In this document: one piece after another, positions 23,347 through 35,800 of the stretch | Position numbering within the stretch: the first letter of the stretch is position 1 | How the letters are laid out: each line of letters begins with the position of its first letter | From: Pisolithus tinctorius | Taxonomy: Eukaryota > Basidiomycota > Agaricomycetes > Boletales > Pisolithaceae | NCBI GenBank assembly: GCA_024663395.1 | Contig: JANFAH010000005.1 | Coordinates: 1,054,001-1,118,000 of the forward strand | Length of the DNA: 64,000 nucleotides | Reading direction: 5' to 3' | The notes under the pieces: model-generated | Seen by the model: only the letters and a program-made list of their open reading frames with translations | Databases searched by the model: none | Told to the model about the DNA's origin: nothing | Translations under genes and position numbers: made by a program

Positions 23347-24511
23347 ATGAAGAAGAAGGTAGGTTCTCAAACGAAGGCATCCAAGAGGTCTACATGGCCT
23401 AACTTGAACTTGTCAAGGTGTTGTTGATGGGTGCCTCAGGTAGCGGGAAGACGTCAATGCGTTCAATGATCTTGTGAGTCAAAATGCTTCGGGTGTCCAA
23501 GTGTCCCCTCCTAATGTTTCATTCACGATGCTATCCCAGTTCCAATAATCCTGCTTCGTTGACTTCCCGCTTGGGCGCTACTATTGACGTCGAGCAGAAC
23601 CACGTCCGGTTTCTCGATGACCTGATCCTGAACCTCTGGGATTGTGGTGGACAGGACGCCTTCATGGACTCCTACCTATCTGCCCAACGTGCAACCATAT
23701 TTTCGCACGTAGGCGTGATGATCTACGTCTTCGATGTCGAATCACGCGAAATGACCAAAGACCTTGAGTATTACCGCGATTGCCTGCTTGGTTTATCACA
23801 ATTCAGCAAGGATGCCACCGTTTTCCTCTTGGTGCACAAGATGGACCTTATCCGGGAAAGTGAACGATCCAGTGTCCTGCACCGAAAGACAGCAGAATTG
23901 GAGAAAGCGAGCGGTGATGTCACAGTCAAAGTCCATGGCACAAGTATATACGACGAGACTTTGTACAAGGTATGATTTCCCCTTTTCTCCGCGGCATGAG
24001 CACCTGACATGTAACAAAGGCTTGGTCGAATATAGTAAACACCTTGGTACCGAACGTGCGCACTCTGTCCAAACACCTCCGAATATTTGCGGAAGCCTGT
24101 AACGCAACGGAGGTCATCCTATTTGAACGTACCACTTTCCTTGTCATTGCGACCTCGTCCGATCCTTCCGACCAGGCGGTGGATCCATTAACTGCCCATG
24201 CCTTGGATACGAAACGCTATGAACGAACCTCTGAGTTGATCAAAACCTTCAAGCAGTCCTGCTCCCGACTGCGCGAAGAATTTCATTCGCTGGAAATGGA
24301 ACTTGAAGATTTTACAGCCGTTCTAGATGAAATGACCAAAAACACGTATATACTAGCAGTGGTTCACGATCCCACCATCGGTAAGCAAGATTTAAATCAT
24401 GACGCCTAGCACCTGAGTTGACTTCAAGCAGAGACGGCAGCAATCAGAATGAATATTCGAATAGCCCGTCGTAAATTTGAAGAACTCCAAGGAGATAGTT
24501 TAGTATCTTAG
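23347..24511 (+). CDS. GTR1: RagA/B-type GTPase Gtr1
   Basis: Gtr1 pairs with Gtr2 on the vacuole to activate TORC1 in response to amino acids. The first exon is only MKKK; after an intron the P-loop reads VLLMGASGSGKTSMRSMIF. Then come RLGATIDVEQNHVRFLDDLI, the switch WDCGGQDAFMDSYL, HVGVMIYVFDVESREM and the base-binding LLVHKMDLI. The C-terminal roadblock-like half includes KAWSNIVNTLVPNV and ACNATEVILFERTTFLVIAT. The last short exon gives ETAAIRMNIRIARRKFEELQ and the stop at 24509-24511. The RagA-type GSGKTSMRSMIF motif separates it from the Gtr2 class. Confidence 0.95.
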
Positions 24512-24699
24512 GATAGCATTTGGAAACATTCAATGTAGAAGACAAATAAGTAAAAAACAAAAACACGATCGTTCTTCGGAATTCTAGTAAGCTGGGAAGG
24601 ACTAGCCTGCTTCTATTTACGATCTCAGGCTTTGTTAACACACAGATCTTTTGAACTGGGGTGATTCCGGGGGCTGTGTTGATGAAAAACACCCTGCTG

Positions 24700-26779
24700 T
24701 TAGTCCGTGGTGACCCAGACTGACGAACTAGTCAACAACATTGCGGCATAGGGAAGGGTGTCTTTTGCACTCACATGCAAGAGCAATGACTAGGTATAAG
24801 ATAGTTAGCATAAGTCCTTCCATATAGTTGGTTTTGCCGTCCCTATAACGTGTTAGAGCACACCAAGATTCGGTGTAGAGAACTTACATGATCAGCAATG
24901 ACACCAGTAAGACAGATACGAATAACAAGATGGTCTGTTGGCCAGGTGGATGTTAGAGAACGCAGGTAGGTGACAGGGCTGACCTCAAAATTCTCGAAAT
25001 GAAGGGTTAATGGTTGTCCAACGCTAGAGGAAAACGTCATTACAATGATCGAACCAGGCTTCGGCTATAACCTACATCCAACCAAGGATGACAAGCAGTG
25101 GTATAACAAGGGCGGAAATTTGCTATTGGATGATTTATCGCGCGCTAGCGGACGTGCACTACAAGAGCTCTTACAATAGAACTGCCCACGCATATACTGA
25201 TGGTGAGTTCGTACTTGTCCTTTATCGCCATCCAAACCGACGTCACATGTTCTGCCGCATTTCCCTTTCAATTGGCAAGTCAGAGTGAATAGCCTCACCA
25301 GAACCCAGAAAAGTAAAATATCCGCACCACTATGGGGAGTAGAATAACGCCAATGAAAGCCTTTGGGATATGATACCGCTGAGCAGTTTCTTCTATCGAA
25401 GCCACCACTGGGGTTGTCGCATTCAAGATAATCGTCGGTTGCAGTCAGGATGTTGTGACTCACAGTATTCTGCGCAAAAGGCGGTGATAACAGTGACCAG
25501 AAGGAGTCTGTCTACTGTGTAAGTAGATTCCCTGGCATACGACCTCAAACACACGATAAGGTGGCGGCCATCATATTCATGTGGCCGCTAGTTTCTTCTT
25601 CATCCTCGCCTGTCGAACTCTGCCGGAAGAACTGCGGGTGTGTATATAGCTACGGATCATTGAGTGATGAATTGAGCCTGTTGAAGTGAAGTAACCCAAC
25701 CTGGAACACGAGGTATGCACAATAAACGAACAGCAGCAGTACCGCTGTTCCCCTAGAAATTATTAACAGGCCAGGCGAAGGACAGCCTCCCTTGTCATCC
25801 GGGATGTCGCACGGAAACTCTGGTATTCCGGATAGTGTGGTGCTGGCGTACGCAGCTGGAATTACGAGGGCTAATTTATGTGTGAGAAATTTGAACTCCA
25901 TAATGAAGTATGTTGGACCCTCACTTATACAAGATAGGGTCATTAGCTTCGAGGATGTATTAGCGAGGTACCAAGCCGAGAGCCATATACGATGCCTACT
26001 GAAGCTGATCTGTAGCCCACAGTTTTCGATTAGGTGCGTGAGGAACATCATGAAAACCCAGTGCTTACGCCTGTGCGCCTGTCAGGTTGAAAGATCCTTC
26101 ACTATGATAAAATCCACCTGAATGCTGTCAGAAACGTTTCAAGACGCCGGTATCGCGAATGACTCACCAGCTAGGAAGGAGCAACCAAGTACCAGGAGGA
26201 TATTGGAAAGGATAGATCCCAACATCTAAAATTTCCCTTAGCACAGGGTTTAAAGGATATATAGGACACTAACCGAGGTCTGAACGATTCTTAACTCGCC
26301 TGAAAAAGGCAACTGAAGATATAACATGCAAAAGACTTCGAAACCTACCATTCAGCAAGGCAGCAGTACCGATAATGATTTCGACGGCATTTCCAAAGGA
26401 AGCATTCAATAATCCAGACAAAGTCTGGCCAAGTTTTATGGACAATTGATCAGTAGCCTCTCCAAGCAGCTGAACATAGATGAGCGCAACGGCTCTGACA
26501 GAAGCCCGAGATTGACACTACCTTTGCAAGGGGGATGATGGCCACGAAGCTGAACACAAATCTGAGAGCAGCGTCCCAATGCAAATTGTGCGACAGGATG
26601 CTCAGTGGTATGAAAAGGAGGAGGACATTGGCCCAAGAGCCAAAAAGAAAGAACTTGAAAGATTCCGTCCACGACGGTTCCCCATCAGCCTTGATGGCGC
26701 GCAGGATTCTGCGTGACCAACACTCTGGGCGTGAATCGTTGTTCCCAAGCAGGGGGGAAGTTTCTGAGTTCGGTGACAT
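24700..26779 (-). CDS. VCX1: vacuolar Ca2+/H+ exchanger of the VCX1/CAX family
   Basis: ATG at 26779 opens MSPNSETSPLLGNNDSRPEC, a hydrophilic leader with a Leu-Leu sorting-type motif (SPLLG). Transmembrane segments follow, beginning ESFKFFLFGSWANVLLLFIP. Exons carry ELRIVQTSLLGSILSNILLV-like sequence (MLGSILSNILLVLGCSF). The second exchange repeat has ASIEETAQRYHIPKAFIGVI then, across an intron, PIVGNAAEHVTSVWMAIKDK, the conserved cation-binding GNAAEH. It ends GKTNYMEGLMLTILYLVIAL then FWVTTD, as usual for the family. At least ten short introns are present. The role, removing cytosolic Ca2+ into the vacuole, is family knowledge. The stop faces the GTR1 stop across 188 bp. Confidence 0.9.
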
Positions 26780-27457
26780 GACGAGGTTGTGGTTCCCGGA
26801 AATCGCAAGGGTATCACCTCTCTACATGTGATCACGTGCTCCACGCTACGTCAGTCAAATTCCACATAGAATTCCTGGTAGAATTTCCAGAAAACGTTGC
26901 TGTCCTAAGACGATCATCAGAAAAGCGGGACAAAAGCGCTCTGCCAAGCAGTTTTACCTATACAAATCCGGACACCGGAAACCGGCGTTGAGCCCCGTGA
27001 CGGTGACAAGGAGTCTGGTTGAGGCCTGAAGGCCTGACTCCTGAGGGACTGGGCGCATCAGAAAGCGAATAGACGGTTTAAACCTGTTATTGACTGGTCG
27101 TGACCGTGATTCCACCATTCCCTATCCATAGATCTAGAGTAGTAACAAGGAGATCAAGTTGATAATTGATAGTCTGATCTGGCACTGCCTTGGCAGGCGG
27201 AGATCTCAGAGATTGTGCGAACAGTTTTTCCCCTCGGCAGTAGGCTATAAGTCAGAGAGAGGACGGCTTACAAGACTTCATGTCTAAGCTTGAAACTCGC
27301 GTGCCGCGGCGTTCCTAGTGCGTTCCAATCGATGATGTGTGTTGCAGACTTACTGGGGAAAACCAAGATACACACCACCTGCAGGCTGCCACCTCGTGCG
27401 TCTCTATTCATCGCTTCCGAGTCTACTAATAAGAATATTAATCATGGGCTACTGGCA
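26780..27457. other. intergenic region, VCX1-type promoter and phosphatase 3' flank
   Basis: A CACGTG palindrome occurs at 26833-26838, close to the exchanger start. A short imperfect inverted repeat lies at 27010-27041 (ggagtc...aggcct ga aggcct gactcc). No gene is recognisable. Confidence 0.45.
27010..27041. repeat. short imperfect inverted repeat
   Basis: The arms ggagtc/gactcc and aggcct/aggcct pair around a 2-nt centre, with six unpaired bases on the left arm. It could form a small hairpin; it has no assigned role. Confidence 0.4.
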
Positions 27458-28289
27458 CTAAGGGATCGTTTCGTCACATATACGCTCATCGACATTCTCT
27501 TCCACAACCTTGGTACGCGCCAAGTGGGTCACGTCAGAGTATCTGACCAACGTTCCTTTCAAATATCTACCTTGGTTTTGTCTAGGGATGGAGTAGTCAA
27601 TAATTGACACTCCCGTGTTCAGACAACGACCAACGACCACGCCTTGCACGGGTAGAATAGCGGCGTTCGCTACGAGCACCCGCACCATGTTTGAGATCAG
27701 GCCACCATGGGAAACGGCGAGAATGCATTCTGGATCCCCAATGCCGCCCTCCGGAATGTCTTTCTTGACCTTAGACAACATGTACCCGATGATCGAACGC
27801 GAGTACCAGGACTGCCATCGTCGCATCAGGGCCTCTGTCGTCTCCTTTGAAGGTGCTGACTTCGAGGAACCCCCAAATTCACCCTCTAACTCGCCCATGT
27901 ACTAGCAATAACAATACATTAGGAAAGCCATTGTTAATCGTTGTACCCCTTGTCTGAAAAGTTCACCTACTACTTCGCGCAAGGCTTCGTCTTTCTCTAG
28001 TATTACGCAAGGATGGTATCGCAGAATAATCTCGGCAGTCTACAGCGACGTGAAGTCACTGAGCGCCAGTGCCGATGCTGAAGTCGATAGGGTTGCCTAC
28101 CTTTGAAGCCCTCTGCAGATCGCTGGTATAGGCTTTAACAAATGGAACCTCTTTCAAAGCTTGCGCTACCAATGCCGCCTGTGCTATCCCGGTTTCGTTC
28201 AGTGGGACATCTTTCTGGCCTTGGATTCTTCTTGTTATATTCCAGTCTGTTTCACCATGACGTACAATGTACAACCGGAAGAAGGTCAT
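27458..28289 (-). CDS. histidine-phosphatase (phosphoglycerate mutase-like) family protein
   Basis: ATG at 28289 opens MTFFRLYIVRHGETDWNITR, with the catalytic RHGE motif and the typical RIQGQKDVPLNETGIAQA. Then come FVKAYTSDLQRASKTAEIIL and, in later exons, a region with MGELEGEFGG and ECILAVSHGGLISNMVRVLV, which supplies the second catalytic His. It ends near VVEENVDERICDETIP. Size and motifs fit small fungal PGAM-like phosphatases (broad-range, TIGAR or YOR283W-like), not glycolytic mutase. The substrate is unknown. Confidence 0.88.
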
Positions 28290-28767
28290 ATCGAGATAGA
28301 ACCAAGCCTTGAATTCATAGGCGCCTGGCGGACGTACTTTTTGTTTCCAATTTAGGTGCATTGAGGCAATATCCTATGCACAACTACTTGACCTAATCGG
28401 CGCGGGGTCCTGTACCCCCCTTCTCCCCGAGCGTATGGGTGCCCCACCGGCCCGGGCTGTAAGGCCCTCCAGTGGTCCGCCACGTTCTCGCCGCGCATTT
28501 TAATCACCTTGCTTTGGTGTGTGGGGAGAAGGCTGGAGACGTCTGCCTGATTGATCTTTATTGACGCATACTGACATCGACATATGGCATGGAATGAACC
28601 ATCAACTTCCCCTGTATTTTCATATTGCGTAGATACTAGCACTCCGATCATCACCTCTAAGCAAGCTGAACCCGATCCCAAGATACCATCCATAGTTTCT
28701 ATCAAAGTGAATACTGAAAATTGGGTACGAAGCTCGTTACAGATTTCACAGAAATCGGGTCAGACCG
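28290..28767. other. intergenic region with GC-rich island
   Basis: This is upstream of the phosphatase and 3' of DOA1. A clearly GC-rich block lies at about 28397-28500, unlike the flanks. On the minus strand it has an open frame (28352-28705) without a known domain. It may be an untranslated exon, an RNA gene or an old insertion; I cannot decide. Confidence 0.35.
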
Positions 28768-31700
28768 TCAGACAAGAGCCACGATGTCCATGTAAACGTC
28801 GGCGATACGCTGATCCGGGAATGCAGACTTGATTGCACCCAGAGCATTTTTAATGTCCGTTAGCTGCGAAGACTGTATATCCAGTGGGGATTTCTGTGAT
28901 TTAGTGGCATAGAGCTATTGGACAGTCCCGTGACTCCATGGCTTTCGTTCGGAAAGAAACTTTGCTTACGACGTTTCCTAGAGCAACACAGGTTCTATAA
29001 GCAGCTTCTGGGTCGTCATTTTGCGACCGCAGTGACTGTAGTCGGTGAAGCCTTTGTGCTCGTATTATCTGAAGATCCTTACCTGTGATATCAAAGACAG
29101 GTGCAATGCTCTCGCATCTGCAGGGACAGATCCCTTAAGGCCGATGCATGAAAAACTGGAAGCCATGTTCAAGCCGTCCTGAATTCTTAGCGATTTCTTA
29201 CTCACTTGAACAGAATGGATGCTAAGGCCACTTTTTGAGTTCTGGTCAGAAGCAGCTGCGAAGCTTGTGACAATGCCTTGAAAACCTGGAAATTAATGGC
29301 ATTAGGAAAGAAGTATACGGTGGTCGCAAACTGACTTGTGTGACCCACTGTCCGTCATGCAAAGGAGTTTCTTCCAGTAAAGAGTTGGCAATAGTACGAA
29401 ACAGCAGTAGCACACTTGTTTCCTGTGTCTTGGTCATGGGCTTCTTTTCCAAGGTTACTGATGTCCAGTCGCAGGCTTTGAACAAATAATCAAACAGTTT
29501 TTCTCGAGAACCGGGAGTCGCAGGGGCATTCAGAGGATACGCCATTATCAAACGACAAAGGTCCAAAACTGTCATTATAGTTGAATTGTCGTACGATTCC
29601 ATGCAAAAAGAGCGCTGCACACCTGGAAACCTTTGCGACATGGGCCACCGGTCTAAAATTTGCGTGATCGTCTCCGCGTGCGCCCAACTAAGCGTGGTAG
29701 ACGGAGAAGATGATTGAGAAGACGCTTGAACAAGGTATGTGAACGTCTCTTCGATCATCTTCAGTTCCTCCGGGTGCATTGCCAAGGTCTCGGTGGACTA
29801 TTGTTGAATTAGCGTGGATCTATGAGAATAACATTAGTCACTGCCTCACTATTTCACTGCGAAGGGCTTCGTCGAATTGATACATTTTGGCTTGCATCGC
29901 TGGTATATTTGCTTGTTTAAATGATAAGGGTTTGGACTATAAGGGAATGTTGTCAGATGTCAAGTATGGTGGCGTTGCTAGGCACGAACGTATGGGATGA
30001 TTTTAAGAGTCCGTGACTCCGGAGGTGCACTCGCACGGGACGCTGTGTAACGGTTCGCGCCAGTGTAAGGGTCCATATAAGACGAAGATGCAGCGTCTGC
30101 ATGGGATCGCACAGGCGGCTGGTACCTAGTTGTCCCTGGTAAGTTGCTTAATGAGAACCAGCTCATTGTAAATAGTCTCCTAACGGACCAGTATACGGGT
30201 CGGTATAGTTGCTATCGTCTCCGAGTTTGATCCCTGCAGTGTTTTGCTCTATGAATTTTACTACCTGATCGAGATACGACAAGGATAAGTCGTTCTGTTC
30301 GAGGAAGCGTTGGGCGGCGACATAGGGATTTTCTGATGGCCACCTCAGTACGATTGTAATTTACCCAAGGCAAAACGCCCACCGGAAACGTTCACAGGCA
30401 ACTTCAACGGAGGAGCGCCTTCTTGGATGTCTACATCGAAAACGTAGTCATACTCCTTGCCGTTGTATAGCTGTTTGCGACTTGAGCCAACGGCATCCAC
30501 AACCTCACCAATCTTTTGCCAGCTGGAGCTCGAAGAGTCCCACTGTGAAACTGAGCAACCGTCATTCATGCGAATGCAAAAGTAAACTAACCTGGTGCGC
30601 TTCCACGACGTCACCGTTGCGTACCATCTTCACTTCTCCTGCTTTGCGACCTGGGAGATGTTAAGATAGGCAGAATACGCAGAACCCAACAATACCTGGG
30701 ACAGCGAGGGCTTCATGCCCAGGCAAATCGCTCTTCTTCACATCACCAACTTGCTGCGATGGAAGAGACTGCCTTGAAACCTGGTCTTCGAATGCTTTAA
30801 GATCTGCGGAATTGGCCCAACGCTCCTCGGATTCACTAAAGACGCGAATAACACCATCGCTACACCCGCTAACAATGTCACCGTTTGGCATAGTCGAGAC
30901 TGTCCATACTGAGATAGCCGGGTGTACGAGAACCTGAGAGCATTCTCCATCTACAATGGTTATGTAGAATTGAAAACACTATTAATAATAAAAATGCAAC
31001 GCACCACGCCAAACGCGCACCGAACGGTCTTCTCCTGCAGAGACCAGATCGCCGTTTGGTAAAACTGACAAGCTATACACGAAAGACGTATGTCCAGTTA
31101 ACGAATACACGGTGTCTCCTTCCATCGTCCATACCCGTACCTCGCTGGGAGCCAAATCGTAAGCTCGTTTCGTTCTGGAAAGGAAGTCCTTGACGGACCT
31201 ATCATTGGAACACGAAGCAAAACCAATATCCGGCACTAATGCCAACCCTCGGACGGCATCCCGGTGACCTTCGTAGGTCCGAATTGCCTTATGCTGGTCC
31301 CAAAATTTGATCGTTTTATCCGCAGACGCTATAAACATGTGAAGCTGCTGAATATAAAATACGGGCCGACGTGCAACTTACCTGTCAGAAACTCGGTTTC
31401 GCTGATAGCTAGTACTGACCAGACAGATTGTCCGTGTCCCCTCAAATCATACTGCAGAGTGAAATTTTTCCAAACTTTGGCCGTTCTGCAGAGGTGTTAC
31501 AGGTGTAAACATCAAAACATGAAGAAGCGCACTTGTCCCAAGATCCTGAGATAATGGTGCCCTCCGGACCAACATTGAGGGTGCAGACATTGTCGCTATG
31601 CCCGACAAGCGTATATTCCGGGTCGTCCTTATTCGAAGAATCTAGGGCGAAAATATTGACGACCATATCTTGCCCACCGACGACCATACATCCTGTCCCA

Positions 31701-32030
31701 TCGTCGTGATGCACAAGAATTAGCGTGGTATTGTGGTGGAAACAAGCTGATATGCACCTCTCGGAGCTCTCGGAGTAGGGGGAAGGTAAGCAACCGCATT
31801 TACGAACTTGGACCCTGCTCGTAGGATGGAAGCGGGAGCAAACGAGGACGATGAGACCCTGGACCATGAAATCGCGCTCGAATCGCGAGATGCAGAGAGA
31901 ATGAGATTATCAGAAGGCGACGCCACTGCACGAACCTAGCAAATAGTTTGGGATGTTTACCCTAGTCTACGCATAAAACACATACATCGGACGTGTGACT
32001 CAAGAGTGTCGCTGAAAGCTTGTATGGCAT
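28768..32030 (-). CDS. DOA1: Doa1/PLAA (Ufd3) ubiquitin-binding Cdc48 cofactor
   Basis: Doa1 binds ubiquitin and Cdc48/p97 and acts in ubiquitin homeostasis and degradation. The start MPYKLSATLLSHTSD (ATG 32030) leads across an intron into VRAVASPSDNLILSASRDSS. WD40 repeats follow, for example DKTIKFWDQHKAIRTYEGHR, TVYSLTGHTSFVYSLSVLPN, EDRSVRVWRG and GDIVSGCSDGVIRVFSES. The PFU ubiquitin-binding domain lies at about 30200-30614 (WQKIGEVVDAVGSSRKQLYN, GKEYDYVFDVDIQEGAPPLK). The C-terminal PUL domain spans about 28768-30000 (MHPEELKMIEETFTYL, LDLCRLIMAYPL, LLFRTIANSL) and ends LGAIKSAFPDQRIADVYMDI at the stop 28768-28770. WD, PFU and PUL order is unique to this family. Confidence 0.93.
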
Positions 32031-32807
32031 AGTGATCGTATGATCTATCTCGAAGCCTTGAAAAGAACTTGAGGAGCTGAAATTCGGGATCCTGACGACG
32101 ACGATGCACGCTGACCAGATGCCTCCTAGAGCCACTTATCAGGAGAGCTATCGTCACAGACGCGCGTTGGGTAATCCGTGATCTTGGGTAGGTGCAATTT
32201 CATGGACTGCATTCCTCATTTTAATGCTTACATCGCTGGCACTGCATGCCCTTCTGTATGACAGTGAGGATTGAAATGAAATGATTTGAATGGTGTAGCG
32301 CTATAGTATGTACTGGTTCCAGAGGCGTGCAGTGTGCACCACGTTAACGAACCCTACAGCAGTAAAAATGCATGCAGTAGGGAGATACCAGGGTGTATAG
32401 TATGCCGATGCACCATTACTTCATCTCCTGCGAGGGCCTCCCGATGCAGATCATCGAGGGTGTCATGCTGCCAGCTCGACGAGTCGTCGAATCGTGAGGG
32501 GATCGATACAGAAGAAAAGCATGTTACAACTTCAATATGTACTCAATGATGTTTCATTAGGGCCGGCGACAAGTGAAAAGCTCGGTTATAACCGGGTGTG
32601 GCGTCGGACTTAGTGGTATTTACTTGACTTAGTCTCAAAGTCTGAAGGCCTCTACAATCGCCTCGTTAACGCCACATCAGATAGTTCATGATAGCCTGCA
32701 TTCATCTGGGAGCAACAGATTCCATTTGATGCATTGTGCATCATGTTCGGTAAGTGCACGAGTCGGGACGACACTAAAAAAGCATCAGGAAACTAATGTC
32801 GGCCTCG
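32031..32807. other. intergenic region between DOA1 and HOP1
   Basis: This is DOA1 promoter and HOP1 3' flank. On the minus strand near 32380-32510 an open segment reads DDSSSWQHDTLDDLHREALA, which looks coding in style but has no start or recognised family. It may be a fragment of a decayed gene. Confidence 0.35.
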
Positions 32808-35800
32808 TCAATCGCAAAGGTCAACAGCGGTTCCAATCGAAATCTTGATTTTCTTGATTGGCTTGTCGGTGTTACTCCCGGCCTTTCGCTTCAATGATGC
32901 TTCGGTTTGGCGAGCGATGGCTAGCATGAGAACATTTTGGCTTGCTTCTTGAGTTTGCGAGTCGTCGCCTTGGGTAGCCTCACGTACTTCATCCATCGGG
33001 GACTGGTGAAAAGTCGATTCTTCAGGTAGTTTACTGCGATGGGCATTCAACTACCTCCTGGCACCTTCCCAAAATAAAACTGAAACTTACGACTCGCCCT
33101 TCGTCGAAGAACCTGTACGAATCTGAAGATCGGACATGTGACTGATGCTCTTATGTATAATTTCAGGATCTACCTTGTCTGTCAAACCCATCAAACGGTT
33201 CTCGACGGCGGGATCCGGGTTAAAGTAATCTTGGTAGGCCTTGCCCCTCTTAGAAGCATGGAGAAATATAAATTTGGTTCTCTGCAGCTCCTTCCGTGTC
33301 CTCTTTGCTTTACTGCGTGCCTGTTTCTTTGTTTTCTTCTCGATATCTCGGACAGAGCCAAGGTCGTCATTGATCGCACATTCCGTTGCGATGAACACTT
33401 TCAATGGAGCTATTTTCTCTGCTCTTCATGATCAGATATAACTGACCTTCGTCTTCCAGCCGGGCGAGTAATTGACTCGTTAAAGCTGCAGTGCAACCTA
33501 AATTTAGGGTCAGACCAATGTCTAAAACGGTGTGCAAGTTGCTCGCCGATCTGTTCTCTGAACTGCTTCACAGTCGCAGGCTTCCGGACCTCGAATACTT
33601 TAATAGCACGCCTAGGAAATCAGAAACGATAAGTGAAGTGGCCCCAAGCACAATGGCAACTCTCCCCTGAATAGTGCAAGATCCTTGAAACGGCAAATGA
33701 TATCTGAATGGATCTTGCCCGTTATGATGTCCCATTCGCTTGAATTTCGGAGGCGGCAGTCAAGGCACAAAAATCGCTCCGGAAGTCGCTTGTCTTGTGA
33801 ACTGTGATAGCTGCGCGGCCATTGGTTTCCGCCAATTATTAAGGCTTAAGGACCTACCCCATACACCTACACATGAAGTTAAATCAATGTCACGTTATAG
33901 GACTTGACGGGTTACCAAATATGAAACCATCTCTTGCAACCTCCTTCGCAGAAGATACTAACGTCCTCAATCTGATTGATATACGTCACAGGACAGTGGA
34001 ATTCTGAAGGAAGCTGTCTTACCTTTGCACCACAATCACAGTCAAGTATTCCCTCGTCAGAGTCCGCAAATCCGCCTTCCATGGCTGCTATTGTCACAGG
34101 TGTCTTCGCTGCTGCTGCGCCTCTCTGCATGCCAGAAGAAGCCATGGATCCTAGTCTGTGGGGGAGATCTTGACAAGGAGTTTCCTGGGTCTCCATATCT
34201 ACTCGAGAATCAGTCCCATCTCTACGTTTTCAGGAATCAACGATTGGCCAAGCGTATTACCATCAGACGTAATCGAACAGAACATCCTGCAACGTAGTTT
34301 TTCTTCAAGAAACTGAGTGTTAACCTGTGGGGTTGAGGCATTTGACATGCTCGGATCGGATGGGGGCAACGAAGGTTGCTGTTGTATGCTGGGAGAATGC
34401 GAGTGCGAGGCGATTTCAACTTCCCCTGCTCCCGAGATAACTTGAGTGTCTTCCATGTCATGAGTGTCTCTCTATGGACGGTCGAATCATGCAACAGCAA
34501 TATGGATGTGTTCGAGATCCTTACTAATTTGCCAACTCGTGTTGGAGTGAATTGGGGTTTCCCAGATATATGTCCTGGCCCTGAAGCTTCTGGAATGGGC
34601 TGAATGGCCCCGTCATCCCCTCGTAGTCCAACGGGAACAATAGCTGAGACACAGTCATATCTCGCGAGAACTACACCATCGTCAGAAGACTCTTTCCCGA
34701 CTCCGTCTGCGTCTGCATCTGCGTCCCAGACCACGTTACGGTTCAGCGCATCCTTTCTTTGGAGTTCTGCGTCCTCGGCGCGCAGTCGTGCTTCTTCGAT
34801 GGGGCTCAGTTTGGGAGCGGAATTTGTAATACCGGTAAAAAGTGCATCATTGTCTTCGGTCACGGAGGGGAGATAGGAGGAAACGGAAGTGACGTTCATG
34901 CTTACACTGGAACTGTACTTAGAGTGCGAAGTTTTCGACCATGTAAGGCTCACCCATGCCATCCAGTTTCGAAATTGCCAATGCACATCTTTTCGGGGGT
35001 TTCACTTGTGCCATGAGTAGTAAAAAACCATTTGCTACCATCGAGGTCACCAGCACGAAAATGAGGGGGTTGGTAATCATCTGGTGTGCTCTCGTTGAAG
35101 AACAGCTTGAAATTCCCAAATCGGCTCTCTGGGGACCGGATAAGCGCTTCGCAGACCTCGACATAAACTGAACCTACTGGGAAGATTCTCCATGTGCGAA
35201 ATGGTGGTCACAAGGGTCTTGATCATCAGCTGAAGTGGATGTAAGCTTCGTCGTCTGACCACTCTACGTTTCAGACCTTAAGACTTCGCTTCACTTCCCC
35301 TAGGGTAGGTAGCTTCCCTTGCTTTAACGACTTCGCCATGAGCTCCTCGCTTCTTGCATAGCCAAGTGACAGCTTCGACAGCTGGTCTCCCAACGACAGT
35401 ATCGGTACGACAGTATTTGTGCCGGGAACTTTGTGATACTTGAAAATAATCAAAACAATAATAGGTCGTGTAATATTGAATCGCATACCCGAAAGTTGAA
35501 CGTGTATGCCTCTACGATGCTAGAAGCGATTTCAGAGACACTACAACAAAGTAGGACTGCATACTTGTTGGGGTCATTACCGTCCTACAAGAGGGTTTTT
35601 GCAAGGAGTATCGACATTAGCAACGGATAGCTCACCAAGTAGATAGCAAATATGAACTTGCGCAGGTATTGTTTCTCAATCGCATCGAAGATTCCATGCT
35701 CCTAGAAAACGTATGCATATATGCGTCTGCACCGTCATGATAATATATGCACACCAAATAGTCCAATAATTTGTCACCCTCGTTAGTGAACCCCCGCTTT

